From NCBI GenBank assembly GCA_050084985.1, contig JBITNC010000001.1, positions 190,092,001 through 190,156,000 of the forward strand: a stretch of DNA of 64,000 bases, given 5' to 3'. The translations under genes were made by a program, and so were the position numbers. The notes beneath the pieces were generated by a model, which saw only the letters and a list, made by a program, of their open reading frames with translations, searched no databases and was not told the origin of the DNA. Of the stretch, positions 57,843 through 64,000 are shown in pieces. The stretch comes from Nageia nagi (Eukaryota; Pinophyta). The first letter of the stretch is position 1, and every line of letters starts with the position of its first letter.

Positions 57843-59299
57843 TAATCAATAAAGATGGATTAAGAAATATATGGATGTTGGATAATAAAATATGAAAGTT
57901 GGTATAGTATAATGTGTATGGGGCAGTGGTGGATGTTAATATGAAAATAGTATAACAAATGAATAGACATAGGATGTATTGAGTATTTAGAGAGATAAAC
58001 TAATCAACTCACCAAGGCATTGATAAATATAAGTGTAATATTAATTACTATGTAATAATAAATAGTATGGGATGGAGGCATGGGAGGATGAAGAAATGTA
58101 ATGATCATAATATTCAAGTTGACCATATTAACCAATCACCATTAGATTTTTCCTTCTTTAGATGATATAAAACAAAGTCATGATGTTCTCAAAATTATCA
58201 TAGACTCATGTGTGTGCAATGATGTTTATTTCCATCTCTAGACAATCTCAAACTAAATGTCACAAGAGCATAAAATATATAAGCTAGTTCATCCATATGA
58301 AACGTACAGAGGTCCATAGGAAATAAGGCCACTAACTAATATGGACATGTCACCACTCGTAAGGTATGCCCCATTGCTAGATAGGCATCCATAGCCTCGA
58401 TGAGGATTAACCCCTCAATCCTGCTACAACCTTGCTCTACTGCCAGTCAAGCATCCATAGCCCCGGTAGAGGATATTGTAATCACCTAAGAATCATGTAA
58501 ATTTTTTTTTTTTTTGGTTTTGACTTTTGTCATCTCTTTTTTTTTTTAACTATAAAATGATTCTTAGGTTCGAGATTAAGCGAATAATAGGATGAACATG
58601 TAATACTTTCGCTCGAAATCATGTTCTTGTAACACCTCATTCTTGACTATTTTAAGATTATTTAAATGTGAAAATGTGTATGAGTCCGTAATAACCTTAA
58701 GTGTATCATAGTCATGTTTGTTTGTCATCCAAATTTTCAAGAATTTCATGATGACGATGGGTAAAGTCAATAAGAATATTAATTTCATAAACTATTTCTT
58801 TTACAATAAGTATTAATCATATTTGTAAAATGGTATGGAAGTGATCATGGATAATGTATAGTATATATGCCTTGATGAATTGTTAGAATATAATCTAATA
58901 CTCAAATATTCCAACATAATGGGGGATGAATATGAGGTGGAAAAAGGGGAAGACATGGAAATGCAATAAACATATTATAACCTATCAGATATGATCATTT
59001 TAGTTTTTAATCATATTTTGATCTTTGTGTGATTTCTAAATCATGTTTTGATGATTTATATATATATATATTATATATATATATGATGGAGGGCAATTTC
59101 CCCAATGTGCTCTATGTAAAACATGAGGAGATCAAAAGTAAGATGGGGGACGACTGTCCCAATGTGAACGATGTGAAGGAGATTGAATATCCTTATGCAA
59201 ATAGCATAATTCATCATTGTTTAATTGTGTGGAATGTATGTATGTATTTTGTAGATTATGTAAATTATTATTTATCAATAAAGGTATATCTACTTCAAA
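57843..59299. other. Element I 3' region, non-coding
   Basis: No domain seen. Has two poly(T) runs (58503-58516, 58540-58550), an imperfect inverted repeat (cctaagaatcat 58487-58498 with atgattcttagg 58558-58569) and an AT microsatellite near 59058-59083. Cytosine-rich direct repeats (gcatccatagcc) occur at 58387 and 58450. Confidence 0.4.
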
Positions 59300-59596
59300 T
59301 CATCTATCATCCATCAAATCATGAAAGGCATGATTTAATTGGTGGCAATGTTCAGTATCATGCCCCAATTGGTGATGATAAACATGATGTCCATACTTAT
59401 CATATTTTATTGACTTAGGCTTTAGGTTTTCTTTCATTATATGATCTACCATCCTCTTAGGTTGTTCCAATGATTGCATTCCATCATTGTAATCATCTTT
59501 GGATTTTAATTTCCATCTCATATCTTTATGATTATGCACTTGCCTAGCAAAGGTGGATGATAATTTCCCCTTTGAATTTTGCATAGGAGTTTTCAT
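59300..59596 (-). pseudogene. Zinc-knuckle-like fragment after the protease of element I
   Basis: 98-codon open frame ending ...YDKYGHHVYHHQLGHDTEHCHQLNHAF. The GHDTE.C..L pattern is that of the Gag zinc-binding motif, yet here it follows the protease, and a separate Gag knuckle exists near 60330. It may be a second, rearranged gag piece. Confidence 0.4.
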
Positions 59597-59639
59597 TTTC
59601 GATGATTTTGTAATATTATAATGTGAGTATGGATTTTCA

Positions 59640-60154
59640 TCTCTTCATACACAATAGAGTACTCCCTCATGAATGTATTTTAGACAACCATGAAATAAAA
59701 GAATATTATATTGTTTAATGTTTCCTTCGATGATATATAATGATGTTTGTATCATCTTACATCCAATAGTGATGGGTAACACTATCGACCCTATTGTTGA
59801 ACATAAGGCATTATTAAATGCTTTTATTTGTAATGATGGTAAAGAAATATGAGAGAAGGGAGGATTCAATTTGTAATATGTTGATGTAGATATGATATTG
59901 ACATTTGATCCTTCATCTATTAATATCCTCTTAACAATTTTACCATTTACTTTACCGATGACATGGAGAGGTGGATCTAACCCTTGAAGTCCCTTGTTTG
60001 GTTGTCTCTCATGGTCATAAAAAGAAATTATAGGCTGATGTATCAATGGAGGAACTTGCATTTTGGATTTTTGATTATATGATATATCAATTTGTTTTTC
60101 AACTCCAACTATTCCTATAATAGGTTGATTACTTAGATTCCAAGTAGGTGTCAC
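59640..60154 (-). pseudogene. Element I aspartic protease
   Basis: 169-codon open frame. Contains DPPLHVIGKVNGKIVKRILI followed by DEGSNVNIIS: the catalytic motif is D-E-G where D-S/N-G is usual. Then FNNALCSTIGSIVLPITIG and a LLFHGCLKYIHEGV end typical of Tat/Athila proteases (LLGRPWI-type). It lies in a different frame from gag, just downstream. The RT expected after it is absent. Confidence 0.65.
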
Positions 60155-60159
60155 CTGAC

Positions 60160-62741
60160 TGTAATTAGGTACAATAGATACCTTATTTACTTGATATGAA
60201 GGAAGTGAGTCTTGATAATTTTTTAAATTTTGATCTGAAATAGAAGTATGGTCTTAAACTTCCAAGTTATTATCTTTGATTGAATTTTGACTTCTATTTC
60301 TCAATGCTAGACAATTTTTTCTACTATGACCTCTTTGATGGTGATAATTACAATACTCATTTTTGTTATATTTTTCTTTTCTCATAATTTTTATTTCACC
60401 GTATTTAATCTTGACCTTCTCAATTATAACTACTTGAGCAATAACTTCTTCGAGAGTATTATATTGTTGGATTTGTAATATACTAGCTATAGGCCTTAAA
60501 ACAATTTTGACTGAATAATTTAACTAACTCCTCCTAAGGTAAGGTATAGGGCATGCCATAGATTATATCCCTCCATTGTGAAACAAAGTCAACAATTGAT
60601 TCATTCTAAGATTGTTTTAGTTCTACAAGATCCATAATAGAAGATTCCTCTTTGATATAAATCCTAAAATGTTGTAAGAACAAGTTTGCCAATTGAGGAA
60701 ATGAATAAATACTATGTCATGGCAAATTATTATACCATTCCAAGGCTTGGGCTGCAAGCATCATGGGGAACAAACGTATCATCAAGACCTCATCATTAGA
60801 AATTAGGTAATTTGAAAACTTAAACCACCTTAAATGTTCCTTAGGATCCTTATTTCCTTTAAAAGGAATTATCTTAGGTATTTCAAAGTTGTGAGGTAAT
60901 TTCTTCTTAGGGACACTTGGATGGATGGGTTCATTGCAAATATTGTCATATGTCAACTTCTTGAACCTTGATATGTTCATTTCTTTATTCATGAAATCTT
61001 CTAATTCTTTATCTATCCAACTACCCCGAGGATTTTTTCGGTATCTTCTATGATTGGTATTTCTTTCTGACTTTAGGTTTGAATTATAAGATTCATCATT
61101 AGAAGGAGATCTTGATAACAATGATGAAGATGATAATGATGGAAAATTAGAAGGTAAATGATGCCCTTGCATTGGATTTCTAAGAGTTGTAGATGGTTGT
61201 ACTTTATTTTGTTGAGACTTCTCATGAAGTGACCAACTATCTCGAACTTCTTGTTTTACCTTATCAAAAATTTGTCGTTGTTTGTCAAGCTCTTATTTTT
61301 CTTTTTCTTTGAGTTCTATATTCTTTTCTTTAAGTTTGCCTTCCTCTTATAGCTTATGTCTAACATCTTCATATCTTTTACTGAAGTTTATAGTTTCTTC
61401 ATAATCTCTCTCTATGTTTTTTCTCTTTGCCTCCAACTCCGCAAAAGAGGGTATCTCTCCTACCTTGAATTGTTTAGATAAAGCTTTTCTACATGTTTCT
61501 TACGATGAGGGTTTCTCATAGGAATAAGGATCATAGAAGAATTTGTTTGAGATCTTACATTGAGGAGTTGTTTGCAAGGTTCTTACAAAATACAAGGTCA
61601 TTCTATCAAAATCTTCCATACAATACTTAGCCCTATGAGGTGTTTTTTGATAGGTGGGGTCAGTTATCCTAGCTTGTGAAGAGGGGCTTTGAGGTTGATA
61701 ATCTAAACTCTAAAGAGGCAATTCTCTTTGTTGATTAGAGTAAGAGTCTTGATATCTCCATACTTGGTAATTAAGAGGTGATGATAATTGTGCCCAAGCT
61801 TGACTCTTTTGGTTTGCATAAGTTTTTACATCATGCTTTTGTCTTATCTCTTCTTGTCTCATTTCTTTGAAAAACTCATTGAAGGTTTTGTCATGTTGAT
61901 CGTGACAAGAACATGATTGTTGTTGTTTATGGGATTCCCTTTGCAAAATATTCTTAGCTTTTTCATCATAGAAAATATTCCTAAGTAATTTATTTGTTGT
62001 AGGGCTATCTTTTTTATCACATTCCCAAATTTTCATTAAGCTAGTTTGATATTTTGAAGGTATTTTTAGTGGGTTCGAACAACATTCATCCTCATAAAAC
62101 TTTGTATCATTATCATGATGTGTTGTTTCCCCACATGGATGTTCATTCCTAAGCTCATGTGTGTTGGCTTTGGAAATTTTATTTTTATATTTTTCATTTC
62201 TTTGTGATTGAAATTCTTGAGATTCAATAATACAATCTATGGATTTTTTAATTCTTATGTGAGGCTCTTTAATTTCTACCTGTGATGAGAGTGAACAAGT
62301 TTCATCCTTGAACTCAAGAATATTATGAGATTCATGGGAATCGATAGAGGGTCTTGTAGCCTCAAGAAGGGGAGGAGAATAAAATTGCAATTCTGAGGAA
62401 TGCTCTGAAAGGTCTTCAAGATTCATGTCAAGCTCCTCTTCTTTAAAATCATATTCATCCCATGATGAGGGTGAAGGAATGGAAGAACTATACTCTAACT
62501 CTTCATGGGATCTAACAAGGCTTTCTAATGATTGAAGAAGAGGTATGGTACATTGTTCAATCTCTGCTAAGTATGATAAAAGCTTTTCAATGTCGATATA
62601 AAAATCATTCTTCATGACCTTTGAAGTAGAACAAGTATCTAAAGTTGACTTGGCAAGATGTGACCATAGTCTTTGTATTTTTGGTTTTACTTTGATAGAA
62701 AAAGGAACATAATTTAAAAGTGCAACCAAGACAAACCTCAT
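60160..62741 (-). pseudogene. gag: Element I long Gag with N-terminal extension and coiled coil
   Basis: A single frame runs from ATG 62741 past 60717 with only four or so stops. The first 343 codons (to 61710) are uninterrupted: acidic, Ser/Glu-rich and of unknown fold. Next, around 61470-61270, a Lys/Glu heptad-like coiled coil (FAELEAKRKNIERDYEETI). Then the Gag domain: KKLPHNFEIPKIIPFKGNKD, then HLRWFKF and ALEWYNNLP (61172-60717), continuing FPQLANLFLQHF after a break. A knuckle YC.YHHQRGHSRKNC lies near 60330. At roughly 850 codons it is much longer than usual plant Gag. Stops TAG/TAA replace likely Gln codons. Confidence 0.65.
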
Positions 62742-63815
62742 AATGATAAAATTCTTTTAAGGCCTTATGAAATGCATTTAAATAAGTAAAATACATTTAT
62801 GCATACTACCCTCCCAAACATTCATGTCCATTTACTTATCTTATTTTAATGTGATACAATCAAAAGTTTATTTTAAGTGGACTTTGACCTTAATAAACCC
62901 GTTGTTCTTTTTTAATTATAATGTGATTCATTATCCAACCTCTTAATGATGTTCATTAACTCCTTCTAGCTATGGAAGTTTTATATGTGATAAATTTCCT
63001 CTTCTTACTAGTCACATATCTCTTCAACCTCCAATGGAGTGGTAAGAGCAGACTTAGTAAAAAGCCATTAAGTGTAGATAAATTAATTAAGTGAGCTTCA
63101 ATTACTCCTCCAAGAGTCACATATCCCTTCGACCTCCAATGGAGTGGTAAGGGCAGACATATTTAAGAGTTTTAATGTGAAGTATATTTCCAAAATGAAA
63201 TGTGAATAAATTTTACCTCTTTCACTTAACTTATTTCTGATCACTTAGGATCGCTTGAGGTGAAAAAGTGAGAGCATACTTTGTTAAGTGAAAGTACTTA
63301 GTGTATTCGAATCCATCCAATTCATTAACCTTTTAATATGATTTATACTACCCAAAAACTCAATTTATTTCCTTAAGTTCATTCCAAATTAAGTGTGATT
63401 CATTTACTCCTTCCAATCATGGAAGTATTATGTGTAGTAAATTACCTCCTCTTACTAGTCACATATCCCTTCGACCTCCAATGGAGTGGTAAGGACAAAC
63501 TTGGTAAGAGGTCATTATGTGTGGATAAATTAACCAAATTAATGATAGTGTGAATGCGAAAGAAAAGAAGAATTAATTACTCCTTCTTATCAGGTCTATT
63601 CTGGTCACCTTAGATCGCACGAAGCGCAAAGGGAGAGCATAAGTAGACAAGATAAAAAGTATTAATGTGTATGTACCTTTCACCCAAAACATGAAAATAA
63701 ATACATAACATTTTACATAAAGTAAATTAATAAAAAATGCATTTAACCTTTTCTACCCATTCTTATATGCATTCTAGGCAAAGGAATCACAGTCAAAAGT
63801 ATCCTTCTATTTTAA

Positions 63816-63861
<46 letters not shown>

Positions 63862-63880
63862 GAAATAACAAAAAGGAGAC
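62742..63880 (-). repeat. Repeat-rich leader of element I
   Basis: A 48-bp block beginning agtcacatatc and containing cctccaatggagtggtaag occurs at 63009, 63114 and 63458. A block actccttc..atggaagt occurs at about 62960 and 63398. A block ctta(g)gatcgc...gggagagcata occurs near 63246 and 63611. Together they form a two-fold higher-order repeat of roughly 365-450 bp. An AT microsatellite is at 63825-63858. No coding seen. Confidence 0.65.
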
Positions 63881-63984
63881 AAGACTACCTGGAGTAAGAG
63901 TCACCGGCGTTTAAACAGAGATCGTTGGCATTTCTTTTGAGTCACCGATGTCCGATTCTAATTGCTGGCATTTGACCATAAATT
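63881..63984 (-). repeat. Element I 5' LTR, inner piece cut by window end
   Basis: Shares gagtcaccggcg and gctggcattt with the 3' LTR at 54370-54420. The window ends inside it. Confidence 0.45.
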
Positions 63985-64000
63985 ATTGGCATTTTTGTAA

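Larger units (their letters stand above)
54170..63984 (-). mobile_element. Element I: Tat-like element with very long gag and protease, no RT seen
   Basis: Minus strand, 3' LTR at left, long 3' untranslated region with repeats, protease, gag, a repeat-rich leader and the start of the 5' LTR at the window end. More than 4.5 kb between protease and LTR shows no RT or integrase on either strand. It is probably a non-autonomous or internally replaced derivative. Confidence 0.6.

Noticed and set aside
58487-58569. MITE or hairpin RNA from the 12-bp inverted repeat with poly(T) runs
   Set aside because: Arms are only 12 bp, no target duplication seen, and the loop is low complexity.
1-63984. CRISPR arrays, bacterial operons, riboswitches
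   Set aside because: The sequence is plant transposon DNA; repeats found are tandem arrays without spacer structure.

Overview
This window is a block of nested, mostly decayed LTR retrotransposons from a plant nuclear genome. No intact host gene, rRNA or tRNA was recognised. Except for one element it is very AT-rich, with many stop codons that look like C-to-T decay. Insertions lie inside insertions. This suggests a large-genome seed plant, possibly a gymnosperm; I cannot identify the species.

Layout, left half (letters used throughout). Bases 1-695: LTR and gag start of a minus-strand Ty1/copia element running off the left edge. It lies in an old plus-strand Tat-type Ty3/gypsy element A (696-1472 and 10495-13404). 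A is also split by B (1473-10494, minus strand), the one coding-competent element: two 1.44 kb LTRs about 99% identical, a perfect 5-bp target duplication (CTACT), an open gag and an open pol. A itself appears to sit in the gag of another minus-strand Tat-like element E (13405-about 15780), which interrupts a still older minus-strand gag/protease remnant F (about 15781-18470).

Middle. C (about 19450-31637) is a large LTR element with 2.1 kb LTRs and no visible coding. Nested in it is D (23411-29249), a complete but decayed plus-strand chromovirus with its own target duplication (AACAA). G (about 34.8-39.4 kb) is a gypsy remnant with gag and protease but no RT or integrase, and has 59-62 bp tandem arrays at both sides. 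A Ty1/copia 3' half (39416-41976) follows.

Right half. H (about 45.07-51.3 kb, minus) is a probable non-autonomous element with an unrecognised acidic ORF and repeat arrays. A decayed plant-mobile-domain-like ORF follows at 51.4-53.7 kb. I (about 54.2 kb to the window end, minus) has a very long coiled-coil gag and a protease, but no RT or integrase seen.

The most notable protein is the pol of B. Its extra archaeal-type RNase H lies between protease and reverse transcriptase, and the native gypsy RNase H after RT has lost two catalytic aspartates. Element A keeps the archaeal-type domain in the usual Tat place, just before integrase, so both arrangements occur in one window. Several Tat-like elements also carry tandem arrays in their 3' untranslated regions, a known source of new satellite DNA.
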